A DNA stretch of 64,000 nt from positions 55,024,613-55,088,612 of the forward strand of contig CM038466.1 of the NCBI GenBank assembly GCA_021464415.1. The letters are read 5' to 3'. The stretch's first letter is position 1, and each line of letters begins with the position of its first letter. The notes beneath the pieces were generated by a model that was not told the DNA's origin, made no database searches, and saw only the letters and a program-made list of their open reading frames with translations. Positions 49,180 to 60,353 of the stretch are shown here, one piece after another. The DNA comes from Lonicera japonica. Lineage: Eukaryota > Streptophyta > Magnoliopsida > Dipsacales > Caprifoliaceae. The position numbers and the translations under genes were made by a program.

Positions 49180-49937
49180 CATATACATCAGATGGATGTA
49201 AAAGCTTCTTCGTCTAATGCATGACGAATAAATTTATGTTTGTTTTAAATATCTATTATGTGTAATGGGTTTATCTAAATGTTTTATTTCTTCGTGTACC
49301 TTTTTTTAGTTATGTTTAATTTTAATTATTAAAAATTATTTGGTTATGTGTACTGAACAATTTAATGCAAACTAATCTATATTATAAAATACACATATTG
49401 TAGTAGGCATTGTATATCATTAGATAAATTTTATACACGCATCAAGATTAAGAATTCAAATATAAAACTCTCATGCACACCAACAATATACACACAATAA
49501 ACTCTTATACACTAATAATTTTTTTTTTGTAATTTAAATGCCATAACTTTAAATGAGAAATTCAATTTTTAATAAAACCAAGTAAGGAAATTTAAAAAAA
49601 AAATAAAAAAAATAAAAGGAAAATCAAGCAAAGAAGAAAGAAAATACCAAGAAAAAAAATTCGGATTTGAAAAAAAAAATAAGAAAATAAAAAATATATC
49701 CTAAAAACGCTAGTGCCAATGGCGTTTTTACATGTAAAATTACTAGTGCCATTGGCGACATTACATGTAAAATCGCTAGTGCCATTGGCATTTTTAATTT
49801 AGCAAAATTTTTTTTTTAAAATTGTCGGAGCCACTGTTGTTTTTATGTTTTACTCTATTTCCCTCAATTAGATGAAAAGTACTCTATTTACCTAAGTAAG
49901 TTTCAAAACTACCCTAATTAGATAAAAAAAAAAAGTC
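49180..49937 (-). repeat. MULE-3 right TIR (~760 bp)
   Basis: Inverted partner of the left TIR. It has three tandem ATGTAAAA(A)CGCTAGTGCCATTGGC-like units near 49715-49795 against two to three in the left copy. Confidence 0.92.
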
Positions 49938-50358
49938 AGCTAATAACGTCCGTTATTGGTTGACCTTAATGAATTTCTGTGAGTCATTAAAAAATTTTAA
50001 ATGTTTAAAATAAACTTATTTTTAAATGACACTACAACGTCACAATTTATGACTATTCATCCTTACTTTTTTTTTATTTTTTTAACAATTTTACTTCATC
50101 TATTTTACTATATTTCGATGGAAGAATTATACTTAATTACTGAGTACTGAACAAGTTAACGTGGATTATATATATTTCTGGTTTAATACTTTAATTAGTT
50201 TTTTAAATTAGATGTTTAATAGTTTAAGGTCTATTTTATAAAATATAAATAATTGTTTTATTTATGTCGCCTTATTTTAGTAGTAGGAGTCCTCTTTGAA
50301 TTAGTAGTTCAAACTTGTCCTCAAAGACTCTTTGACCAAGTTTGTGTCCATATGTACG

Positions 50359-50565
50359 TGTTGACTATAAGAGAGAGAGATGAGAGAATAACTTATATTG
50401 ATGATCTTATGAATGAGTACAAAGGTCCCTTAAATAGGGAGTGAATGAGCTGTACATGGAAACAAAAATAATATCCCATAATTATAGGAATTATGGTGGT
50501 AGTCAACTATACCATTTATACATATACCATATCTATATATCCTACCATATCTATATATTCTAATA
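50359..50565 (-). repeat. COPIA-1 3' LTR
   Basis: 207 bp; its plus-strand start is TGTTGACTATAAGAG and its end is ATATTCTAATA. Two substitutions relative to the other LTR indicate a young insertion. Confidence 0.95.
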
Positions 50566-50589
50566 CTCCCCTCAAGTTGGCACACATAT

Positions 50590-52193
50590 ATCGAACATGC
50601 CCAACTTGCTAATTAGCTTGGTGAATATCTTCTTTGTCACGGCCTTGGTGAGAATGTCGGCTAACTGATCTTTGGAGCGTACATGAGGAACAGAAATAAC
50701 TTTCTCTTCTAACTTCTCTTTGATGAAGAACCTATACACTTCAACATGCTTGTTCTATCATGTTGAACTGGATTGTGTGCGATATCACATATTGCCTTGT
50801 TGTCGCAATATAGCATCATGGGTTCTGTCGGAGAAAATCGAGATCTGTCAGTAGTAGTTTTTTAACCACAATAACTCTTGAATACCAACTTCCATTCCTC
50901 GATTCTGCTCTTCTTCTGCGCTTGATCGGGATACTACATTTTGCTTCTTACTTCTCCAAGTAACCAAGTTTCCTCCTACAAATGTGAAGTACCCTGATGT
51001 AGACCTTCTGTCACATATATTACCTGCCCAATCAGCATCAGTATATCCCTCAACCTTCAGGATATCCTCATTTTTCTGGAAAAGGATTCCTTTCCAGGAG
51101 CTGCTTTGAGATAACTGATAATCCTCATAACTGCCTGCATATGCTTCTCCCCTGGATTATGCGAGAATTGACTAACAATACTCAATGCATATGATATATC
51201 AGGCCTTGTATGTGCTAGATACATCAATCTGCCTACCAATCTCTGATAGCGCCCTTTATTGACGGGTACTTGATCTGTTTCGACCCCTAACTTCAATCCT
51301 TCCTCCATTGGAGTCTCTGACGGTTGACAAACGGACATTCCGGTTTCATTCAGTAAGTCTAGGGCATACTTTCTCTGAGATATAAAGATGCCTTTTGATG
51401 ATCTAGACACTTCGATCCCCAGAAAATACTTCAAGCTACCGAGATTTTTCATCTCAAACTCCTCAGATAAGAGCTTTTTCAATGCCTGTTGTTTTTGAGG
51501 GTCGTTTCCTGTGAGCACCATGTCATCTACATAAACAATAAGAGCCGTAATTTTTCCATGACTCTTCTTCAAAAATAAAGTATGATCGGAATTACTCTGG
51601 CTGTACCCAAACTTTCGCATCGATCTCGCAAATCTCCCAAACCAGGCTCTAGGGGATTGTTTTAGCCCATACAAAGATTTTTTCAACTTGCAGACTTTAT
51701 TTATATGCTCAGTCGGGATCTTATATCCAGGTGGGAACTCCATATATACCTCCTCCTCTAAATCCCCATGTAGGAAGGCATTTTTCACATCGAACTGTTG
51801 TAGAGGCCAGTTCAAGTTTGCAGCTAATGAGAGTAACACTCGAACAGTATTGATCTTTGCTACGGGCGCAAATGTCTCTAGATAATCAATCCCATGCGTC
51901 TGTGTGTAGCCTTTCGCAACCAGTCTCGCTTTGAATCTTTCAATTGTTCCATCTGCTTTAAATTTCACAGTGTACACCCACTTGCAACCCACCTTCTTCT
52001 TTCTTGCTGGTAATTCGGTCAATTCCCATGTGTCATTTTTCAACAAGGACTTCATCTCCTCATCCATTGCTGATTTCCACTCAGACTCACATAGGGCTTC
52101 CTGTACACTGTTAGGAATAGATACAGAAGATAATTGATTCACAAAAGATTTGTTAGATGCAGTTAACCGATCATAAGACACATAATTACTCAT
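50590..52193 (-). pseudogene. COPIA-1 reverse transcriptase and RNase H
   Basis: An open frame 52193-51057 (378 codons) covers the copia-type reverse transcriptase. It begins near the SVQEALCESEWKSAMDEEM block and includes WVYTVKFKADG, KARLVAKGYTQ, TFAPVAK, the catalytic YVDDM and the YLAHTRPDISYA region. RNase H follows in other frames to about 50600 (MMLYCDNKAICDIAHNP is visible), so stops and shifts break the C-terminus. Reverse transcription takes place in virus-like particles; this copy could not make a full polyprotein. Confidence 0.93.
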
Positions 52194-52336
52194 AGGATAT
52201 TTGGCTTTACTGTAAAAATCTGGGTCATACGTGGGTTTAGGTACACTCTATTTGCTCGGTTAGGAAGTTTCTTTATAGGAATAGAAGAAGATGATACCTG
52301 GGAGACCTCAGTTTTAGGAATATTTGAAGTGGACGA

Positions 52337-53438
52337 TTAGTTATTTGTGTCAGGTGGTGACGGAGACGGAGACGGAGACGGCACAACGTCATTTGGCAAG
52401 ATTTCTGCTGTTACTATATCAGGGGATGACGTGATTTCGGTTGTCTCTGTTGCTGGTGGTGAATTCGAAGTCAACTTTGGAACTACCTCTATTGAGCTTA
52501 TCTCTTCCTCATTGATATTCTCAAATAACTGAACTTCTTTATAATGCTCCCCCTGAAGTTCAGTTCGGTGAAAGTACATAGTTTCTTCGTAAAATATCAC
52601 ATCCATAGTGACATACATTTTCTGGGTGGGAGGGTGGTAACATCGATACCCCTTTTGAGAAGAAGCATACCCTACAAAGACGCACTTGAGAGCGCGCGGT
52701 TCAAGCTTGTTCCGTTGCTCCTTTGGTAAGTGGACAAATGTAACACATCCAAACACCCGGGGATGAAGATTTGACATGGTAGGAGCTGTAACCAACTTAG
52801 CTAAGACTTCAAAGGGTGTCTAAAAATCAAGTACGGCTGAGGGGATGCGGTTTACTAAATAGACAGCCGATGAGAGTGTTTCACCCCAATATGAGGTTGG
52901 TGCATTTGCGCCGATCAGTGATGCCCGGACTATTTCTAACAAATGACGATTTTTGCGTTCGGCAACCCCATTTTGTTGAGGAGTATAAGGACATGTAGTC
53001 TGATGAATGATTCCATGAAGTTTGAAGTATGCTTGTAACTCAGTACTCATATATTCCCCACCATTATCACTTCGAGAACTTGAATAGTAGCATTATATTG
53101 TGTACTGATCTGTTTATGAAATCTCTGAAACAAACCATTAACTTCTCCTTTGGATTTCATGGGACAAACCCACGTCATTCGAGTGCAATCATCATAAACG
53201 TGACAAACCATCGTATACCACCTAAAGAAGAAATGTGAGACGGTCCCCATACATCAGAATGAATAATCATAAATGGAACTGAACTCTTAGTCAATGAAGG
53301 TTTAAAGGAAGTACGATGACTTTTAGCCAGTTCACAAATCTCACAGTGAAAACCAGAAGAATTAACTTTATGAACTAAACGGGGAAATAATTTCTTTAAG
53401 TAGCCAAACGATGCGTGTCCTAACCGACGGTGCCATAA
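52337..53438 (-). pseudogene. COPIA-1 integrase region, frameshifted
   Basis: Minus-strand pieces give the GAG-pre-integrase block LWHRRLGHASFGYL (just after the stop near 53440), then VYDDCTRMTWVCPMKSK (53250-53047). Next is CPYTPQQNGVAERKNRHLLE (53050-52820), holding the integrase catalytic Glu. The C-terminal part LHPRVFGCVTFVHLP through KCVFVGYASSQKGYRCYHP runs 52795-52337. Stops and frame changes between pieces show it is not functional. Confidence 0.9.
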
Positions 53439-54131
53439 CTAAAGTTCATCTGTAATTTTCTTTTCAGAGGTACTAGTGTTCAAGGCTTTGTGCAAGCGAT
53501 TTGTGCTTTTGAACTCCAGGTCCAGATAGTATAATTTACCGCGCCTAACACCATAACCAATCGTCTTCTTCGTCTGAATATCCTTAAAAACACAATGAGA
53601 GGGCCAAAAAACGACAACACAGTGTAGGGCATTAGTTATTTGAGAAACAGATAATAGATTATAATCTAAGGATGGTACTACTAAGACGGAGGTTAGGTTC
53701 AATGTGTCGGATAGAGTGATTGATCCTTTTCCCTCTACAGGGACTGGGACACCATTGGCTGTGGAAACAAAGGTCTGAGATGATGGGATTAAGGGAGTAA
53801 TAATTTTTGAATTAGATGTCATATGATCAGTTGCACCGGAATCAATTACCCATGTATTATTCAAAATAGAGACAGAATGTAAAGCCGTACCTGTGGTAGT
53901 GAGTAAGCCCGAGGCTTGTTTGTTACCTCTTCCTGTGGTCTGACCTGGTCTGCGATGGCGAGAATCCTTCCACCAATTTAGATAGCCAATGATTTCATAG
54001 CAACCCTTGCTTGAGTGTCCCATTAGTCCACAGACAGAGCATGGAGGGTATTTGTAAGTCGAACCCCGAGCCATAAAGTGTAAGTCATTTGTTCGGTTCC
54101 CAAATGAAGTATATGCAGATGATCTGGTCAT
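53439..54131 (-). CDS. COPIA-1 Gag remnant (zinc knuckle) and aspartic protease
   Basis: A 230-codon open frame starts at ATG 54131. It holds a CCHC zinc knuckle CSVCGLMGHSSKGC (about residues 33-46) and an aspartic protease active site VIDSGATDHM (about residues 95-104), then the copia pre-integrase lead-in LSVSQITNALHC. The whole N-terminal Gag capsid region usual for copia (some 200-250 residues) is absent upstream; the frame begins only about 30 residues before the knuckle. The element would need Gag from another copy. The frame ends in a stop inside the pre-integrase region. Confidence 0.85.
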   Translation of the reverse strand: MTRSSAYTSFGNRTNDLHFMARGSTYKYPPCSVCGLMGHSSKGCYEIIGYLNWWKDSRHRRPGQTTGRGNKQASGLLTTTGTALHSVSILNNTWVIDSGATDHMTSNSKIITPLIPSSQTFVSTANGVPVPVEGKGSITLSDTLNLTSVLVVPSLDYNLLSVSQITNALHCVVVFWPSHCVFKDIQTKKTIGYGVRRGKLYYLDLEFKSTNRLHKALNTSTSEKKITDEL

Positions 54132-54329
54132 GTTTGTGGGGTCGAGAGTTTGTAATACTCAAAAATAGAGACGAAATTTAGAAATTCTGAGGTTGTGGTT
54201 GTGTTCAGAAGGTTGAAAAAAGCTAGGAATCGGTCTGGTCTTCTGAAAAACCGGTCAAAAAAGTAGTGAATCGATCGGTTAATTGTGCAAAGAACCGGTC
54301 TGGTTGAACCGGTTAGGGTTTCTGAATTG

Positions 54330-54570
54330 GTCAATGGGTCAACGGGTCAGGTCAACGGGTCAACGGGTCAGGTCAACGGTCAACGGGTCAGGTCAACAGT
54401 CAACGGTCAACGTGGCGCTAGGGCTGACGTGGCAGTAGAGCTGATGTGTCAGGGTGACGTGGCAGTAGGGCTAATGTGGCAGGGTGACGTGGCAGTAGGA
54501 CTGACGTGGCGGATGACGTGTCTCTGACGTGGCAGGTGACGTGGCGCTAGGGCTGACGTGGCAACAGGCG
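54330..54570. repeat. Minisatellites in the COPIA-1 leader
   Basis: Two adjacent arrays occur. 54330-54412 has repeats of GGTCAACGGGTCA and shortened forms; 54412-54570 has repeats of GCTGACGTGGCAGTAGG and GGGTGACGTGGC. They occupy the place of the missing Gag start, between primer-binding site and zinc knuckle, and are much more GC-rich than the surroundings. Confidence 0.9.
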
Positions 54571-54887
54571 CAGTGACAGAGGCGCGTGGACGGAGCGCTG
54601 CGGGAGATCTGATTGTACTGGAGGCGCGTGAGAGCGCGTGCGGGCATGGACGGCGGCGATTCAAACGGATTTTGAATCGTCTATTGAAGACGAGGACGTT
54701 GGTGTGATTTTTGGTTTGATTGGGTATCTGTAGGCGATGGACGAATGCACAGAAGTTTGATCCGGTTGTGTGTGGGTGGCTGCGGGTTGTTGGATAGGTT
54801 TAGGATGGTGTTCTAAGGTGATATGTGGGTTGTTTGCGTGGTGGTGGGACGGCTAAGGTTTTGTGGTTGTGTTTCCCTCTGATACCA

Positions 54888-55094
54888 TGTTGACTATAAG
54901 AGAGAGAGATGAGAGAATAACTTATATTGATGATCTTATGAATGAGTACAAAGGTTCCTTAAATAGGGAGTGAATGAGCTGTACATGGAAACAAAAATAA
55001 TATCCCATAATTATAGGAATTATGGTGGTAGTCAACTATACCATTTATACATATACTATATCTATATATCCTACCATATCTATATATTCTAATA
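54888..55094 (-). repeat. COPIA-1 5' LTR
   Basis: 207 bp, next to the tRNA-Met primer-binding site. Same length as the 3' LTR with two substitutions. Confidence 0.95.
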
Positions 55095-55156
55095 GTACGG
55101 ACCGTGAGGCTCCTGCTGTTCTTGTGGGCGTTAATTGCACACATTAAAATATTTTA

Positions 55157-55899
55157 GGGTGTCGGTAAAGATATCCTTAATTTTTTGTTTTAACACCTAT
55201 TCTTTAAACACCCAAACTAAATTGTTAATTTTGAAAGAGCACCCTCTTAAAAAAAATAAAATAAAAAAATAAAAAAGAGTTCTCTCTTTATCACCACCCT
55301 AATTATTTGAGCACCCTCATACTTTTTTTTTAATTAATTTTTTTATACATACATTAGTTTTAACACCCTTATCAAACTTTAGCAAAGGCCATCCATTCTC
55401 ATTGATGAGTTCAAGTAATGGTACAATAGCTTAACATCATCACTATTATCAACAAACTCAAGCATTATTAAATCACTTGCAAATACACTCAATCTCCAAT
55501 GACTTAACAAAATCCATTAACATATAAACTTATACCTTCAAAATCCAAAGAATCATTCAATCAACCGCAATGGATTGAATATCTCCCTCCTATACTAGGT
55601 TATTCAAAAAAAAAAAAAAATCCATCCATTATGCTTTTGTTTGATTTCTTGAATTTTGACTTTACCGAAAAATAAAAAATAAAACTTTAAAGGATTCAGA
55701 GTAACAACATCACCAATTGCTCCAAAATTGGTCAAAGTGAACGCCACCAATCGAAACTTCTGCATTGGCCGGTTCTCGCTTTAAAAAAAAAGTTTGTTAT
55801 TAGGGTGCTTAAATTAGGGGTGCCTTTTCAAAATTAAAAACTAATTTAATTATTTTTGGGTGTTAAAACTAAAATTTAAGGGTGCTTTTACTAGCATCC
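55157..55899. mobile_element. MULE-type MITE (743 bp), unit B only
   Basis: A perfect 9-bp target duplication AATATTTTA (55148-55156, 55900-55908) flanks ends GGGTGTCGGTAAAG and the inverse of GGATGCTAGTAAAAG. The TIRs pair over about 100 bp with GTTTTAACACC and TTAATTTTGAAA in common. No coding content. Unit A has the empty site near 33900. Confidence 0.9.
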
Positions 55900-56509
55900 A
55901 ATATTTTATAGTATTTCAACATTATTGGTTGGGTCGTATAGGACTAATATAATGAGAAGGTGTACATACTTAGGATAATAAGACCGAGTAAGTAAGATGG
56001 AATGTTACCGAATAAAGTGGTATGTATAATAAGCACCCATCCTTTTATATACTCTAGTATATTTTAAATAAAAAGATAGTTTTATTTTTATTTTATTATT
56101 TTATGGTGAAACACTTAATTTCAACTAACTATCGATGAAAGACACAAATCATTTTCTTTGTGAGATAAGATATATTAATTATATCTCAAAAAATAAATAA
56201 ATAATTAAAAAAAAAGGAGACTAATCAATTTAAAACATTCCTTGAAAAAAAAAAAAGAAGAAAGACCAACATCTTGATATATAGATAATATCATTTTATG
56301 CGTTTTCTTTAAACATCACATTTAGACAAATATATTTTCTCTCACAAAACTCATCTAGTACATTCTCGTAAATATCTAAGAGGTATAATTTAAAAGAATT
56401 AGTCTAAATTTAGTAACTTCTTCCGTTGCTTTTTTTTCTCGTTAATTCTACCTTTGTTTTCTTTGCGTGTTATGTAGTTTGAAACGTCATCTTCCACTCT
56501 TAACATTGT

Positions 56510-56599
56510 CTGCCTTTAAAAGGAGGAATATCAATTCCACTAATTTTGAAACCAAGAAAAACCCAATTGAGAGTTAAGCTAGTAATGAATCCGCACGCC
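56510..56599 (+). promoter_or_regulatory. Conserved proximal upstream block of WAK-B
   Basis: Nearly the same as 35456-35549. The nearest insertion in this unit (the MITE ending at 55899) lies about 700 bases upstream of the start codon, so distal control elements could have been displaced compared with WAK-A. Confidence 0.35.
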
Positions 56600-59500
56600 A
56601 TGTCTCTGCGACTCATAATTTCAATAACAATAATTTTGGCAGCAACAAAATTAACAACCGCAGTAACTCAGCCAGGACCTGACTGCCAAACAACCTGTGG
56701 GGACTTCAGCAACATCACTTTCCCATTCGGGATGAGCCCAGACTGCTACCTCGACGACACTTTCTTCATTTCTTGCAACAAAACATTGCAGCCCCCGCAG
56801 CCGTTTTTCCGGGAAGGCAATTTGCAAGTACTCAGCATATTGCCCGAAGTCGGCGAGTTGCGGATCCTACATCCAGTCTCTCGCTTTTGTTTCGACTCAT
56901 CAGGCAACATTAACAGGAGCCGCAGTGTCTGGTGGAGAACCAATATTGTCAAATTCCCATTCTCCTACACGCGTAACAAGTTTATTAGCGTTGGGTGCGC
57001 CACTACCGCACTCATCAGTGGCCCAAACTACACGACCGGCTGCATATCAGACTGCAGCCAGGCCGAGCACGCAGTTAATGGGTTGTGCACGGGGATCGGC
57101 TGTTGTGAGGCTCGGATTCCGAGGGGAGTGAGCCGATTCAACTTCAGCCACGAGAGCCTAAGGAACCACTCGTCTGTCTACGTATTCAATCCCTGCAGCT
57201 ATGTTTTTATTGCGGAGGAAGGGAATTATAGTTTCAACTCGGTAGACCTTTGGAATTTGAGCGGCCATAATCAGTTCCCGCTCGTGGTTGATTGGTCTGT
57301 GGGTACTGTGGCATGCCCCGATGCAATACGGGATGAATCCAGCTATGCGTGTAGATCGTCGAACAGCGACTGTATCAACTCAACCAACGGACCTGGATAT
57401 CGTTGCAATTGCTCTCCGGGCTTTCGAGGGAATCCCTATCTTTATAATGGTTGCCAAGGTACGTAGTATTATTCTATTAACATAAATTAAATGCAGTTTG
57501 TTGGTCCAAGTGAAAGGGATTCAAATCCCTTAATCAAGACGTTCTGAGTTCGGTCTCGGGCGCTTATGAATGGAGTAGAGTCTGTAGATAGATATGACCT
57601 TGCAAGGACCTTGATAGAGTACCTCAAGGGATTAATCTTGACTTTACGTTTTATTTTATCTATTTTAAATTATATGTATATTGTACATGCATAAAAATAA
57701 CACATCTATTTGCATCAAGTGTAAGTCTATTTCTAATTATTTGAATGCAAAGTTATGATTCATAGCACCCGCTTCATAAAAAAATTTAAATTTACATACT
57801 GAACTATTGCAAAATTTTAATTATCTAATAAATTTATATATCCATATGATTCATCATTTTTTTTTTCCAGATATTGATGAATGTACTGAAAGACCAAACA
57901 TATGTGGCGATAATTCTATATGTTCCAATTTGATTCCCGACTATTCCTGCTCATGCCAAGAAGGATATGAAGATGATCGAGGGGAGTGCAGGAAAAAAAG
58001 TCAAAAATCTATATGGCAAAACGTTTCTCTAGGTAAGTTTATTATAAATAACAATAATAATAATAATAATAAATAAATAAAAAAAAATAAAAACCCATTA
58101 ATGTTTGTCTAAGCAAGTCAATTGATAAAAGACGCGTAGAGCGAAATTTTTGTTTTATAAGAAGAGTAGTATTATTGTCAAATTATATATACGTCTGTGT
58201 TTATTTTTGTATATTGAAATTTTATATAATCATATTACAATTTTTAAATTAAGTTTTCTTTTATAAAATTTGGTGTAAATAATTTATTTATTATAAAAAT
58301 CCTTTCTACAAAATTTTATGTAAAAATATTATATATTTACCTCTCAAAATAAACGGTCTTTATTTTCTTAAAATAAGACCAGAAAGCTTTCTCAATATTT
58401 GAAAATCTTAAAATTAACCCCAACATTTTAAATTCTTGAATCTGCCCTGGTGGTTATATATATAGGCTCCATCTTCTCAATTAATTAAGGTGGAGATCAA
58501 CTCTCCGTGTTAAAGCCCAGTTTCCATATATAAATTCTTGGATATTTAAAATTTTAAATATATAATTTTTTGTCTTTTTATCAATATAAATAGATTGAAA
58601 TGTGTAACTTGTTGAAATAAATCTAAAACACCATTAACTAAACATTTAGACCTAGGAATCTACTAAAAAATGCAGTGAAAACTTAATTTTGCACAATATC
58701 ATAAAAACTTGCAATCGAGAAACTATTGCAAAGTTAACATACATTGGACTCCTTTTAGAGTATGTTCAAAGATGGGTCTTCAATTTACAAAAGTGGGTTT
58801 TTTTTTTCGCAAAAAACTTTCATAAATAAACTCCATTTTCCAACATCCTGAAGCAGCCTTATGTTTTGCGTGAAACAAACCAATCTATTTTAACTCATTG
58901 ATTTTTTTATATATATTTTTTGCTATACTTCTTTTGATAAGTAAGGATGAATATATAATCTACCTGCTTTTGAAGACTATAATGTTTTTAAATTAACATC
59001 CTAGATTAGGATAATGTAACTTTTGCTAAGTTCAATTTGCATAAATATATGTATAACCTCTTGCATTATTTTCATATGTTATGTGAGTAGCAATATTTCA
59101 AATTACAACCTTGACCATTAAAGTGATATTATGAATCAAACTATATATATAATGCAGGTGTAAGCATAAGCCTTTTGCTTTTAGTGATGGGAAGCTCGTG
59201 GATTTATTTGATTCTGAAAAAGAGAAAACTCATGAAACAAAGAGAGTTATTCTTTCAAAAAAATGGCGGATTCATGTTAAAACAACAGCTCTCTAAACAA
59301 GTAGGTAGTGTTGAAAAGGCACGAGTCTTTACCGAAGAAGATCTTAAACGAGCTACAAACAACTACGATGAAAGTAGAATCATTGGCCAAGGAGGATATG
59401 GAACAGTTTATAAAGGGGTATTACTCGATAATAGAGAGGTTGCCATTAAAAAGTCCAAAATAAGCGAGCAAAGCCAAATCGAGCAATTCATCAACGAGGT

Positions 59501-60353
59501 GGTCATCCTTTCTGAAATAAACCATGTAAATGTGGTGAAGTTGATAGGTTGTTGTTTGGAGACAGAAGTACCCTTGCTTGTTTACGAATTTATCCCCAAT
59601 GGGACCCTTTCTGATCATATCCACAACAAAAGTCGTGCAAGTTCACTTTCTTGGGAAATGCGATTGAAGATAGCTGCAGAAAGTGCGGGAGCAATTGCTT
59701 ATATACACTACGCAATTTCTACTCCAATCATTCATAGAGATATAAAGAGCACCAATATACTACTAGATGATAATTACACCACAAAAGTGTCAGACTTTGG
59801 AGCTTCAAGATTAGTTCCTATTAATCAAACTCAATTGACTACATTAGTCCAAGGTACGTTTGGATACTTAGATCCAGAGTACTTTCATTCAAGTCAACTG
59901 ACTAAGAAGAGCGACGTTTATAGCTTTGGAGTAGTTCTTGCAGAACTATTAACAGGAAAGGAGGCGCTTTCTTTTGATAGGCCTGATGAAGAAAGAAATC
60001 TTGCAACATATTTTGTTTCGTCCTTGAAAGATGATCGCTTCATTGAAATTCTTGACGCTAAGTTAGTAAAAGAGGCAAATATTGAGAAACTCAAAGAAGT
60101 TGCTATGCTAGTTACGCGATGCTTAACAGTGAAAGGTGAAGAAAGGCCCACTATGAAAGAAGTAGCATCGGAACTAGAGGGAATTAGGGTCACCAACAAA
60201 CATTCATGGATAGCTGCAAATTTTAATACTGAAGAGTCAAAGAAGTTGCTTAGCCGGCATGTACCTTGGGATGACGGCAATGGTTATGATACAACAAGAG
60301 GATATGATAGCATGAGAGAAAAAATGTTAGGGTCATTAGAGTTAAGATCATGA
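56600..60353 (+). CDS. Wall-associated receptor-like kinase (WAK-B), three exons
   Basis: Exons 56600-57458, 57871-58032 and 59158-60353 (GT-AG, phase 1 introns as in WAK-A) give 738 residues. An in-frame ATG at 56585 would add five residues, but WAK-A has ATT there, so 56600 is preferred. Order: signal peptide, GUB_WAK domain ([15 protein letters not shown]), EGF-like module ending NPYLYNGC, calcium-binding EGF ([15 protein letters not shown]), membrane helix, RD kinase ([32 protein letters not shown]). All catalytic residues are present. It is the tandem duplicate of WAK-A: kinases are nearly identical, ectodomains clearly diverged. The likely role is plasma-membrane sensing of wall pectin or its fragments, perhaps with different ligand preference from WAK-A. 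It is intact despite the insertions upstream. Confidence 0.95.
57459..57870 (+). other. WAK-B intron 1 with possible SINE
   Basis: 412 bases, GTACGT to TTTTTTTCCAG. It contains a tRNA-like segment (about 57495-57650) that WAK-A intron 1 lacks. Confidence 0.85.
57495..57650 (+). mobile_element. Possible tRNA-derived SINE in WAK-B intron 1
   Basis: TTGGTCCAAGTGAAAGG resembles a Pol III A box, and GAGTTCGGTCTCGGG, about 50 bases on, resembles a B box. The stretch is more GC-rich than the intron and absent from WAK-A. No poly(A) tail or target duplication was confirmed. Confidence 0.4.
58033..59157 (+). other. WAK-B intron 2 (1.1 kb)
   Basis: GTAAGT to TAATGCAG. It lacks the MITE and SINE-like piece of WAK-A intron 2 and has an AATAATAAT run near 58045-58080. 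The last 250 bases match WAK-A closely. Confidence 0.85.

Larger units (their letters stand above)
46842..49937. mobile_element. MULE-3: 3.1-kb Mutator-like element with ~0.8-kb TIRs
   Basis: A perfect 9-bp target duplication AGCTAATAA (46833-46841, 49938-49946) bounds it, and unit A gives the empty site near 32290. The ends GACTTTTTTT...TCTAATTAGGGTAG are inverted over about 760-790 bp, leaving about 1.5 kb inside. No transposase is recognised. The interior has short minus-strand frames of unknown origin, so this may be a gene-fragment-carrying (Pack-MULE-like) or foldback-type MULE moved by an element elsewhere. Confidence 0.92.
50359..55094 (-). mobile_element. Ty1/copia retrotransposon (COPIA-1), full structure, defective coding
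   Basis: Two 207-bp LTRs (50359-50565, 54888-55094) differ at only two positions and are flanked by a perfect 5-bp target duplication GTACG (50354-50358, 55095-55099). The primer-binding site next to the 5' LTR reads TGGTATCAGAGGG on the minus strand (54887-54875), complementary to the initiator Met tRNA 3' end as in most plant copia elements. A polypurine tract GAGGGGAG lies beside the 3' LTR (50573-50566). Domain order protease-integrase-RT-RNase H identifies Ty1/copia. The 5' LTR begins TA, not the usual TG. It inserted in unit B after the WAK duplication; unit A has the empty site near 33830. Confidence 0.95.

Noticed and set aside
53029..53238. Plus-strand open frames across COPIA-1
   Set aside because: They are shadows of integrase and reverse transcriptase, which read on the minus strand.
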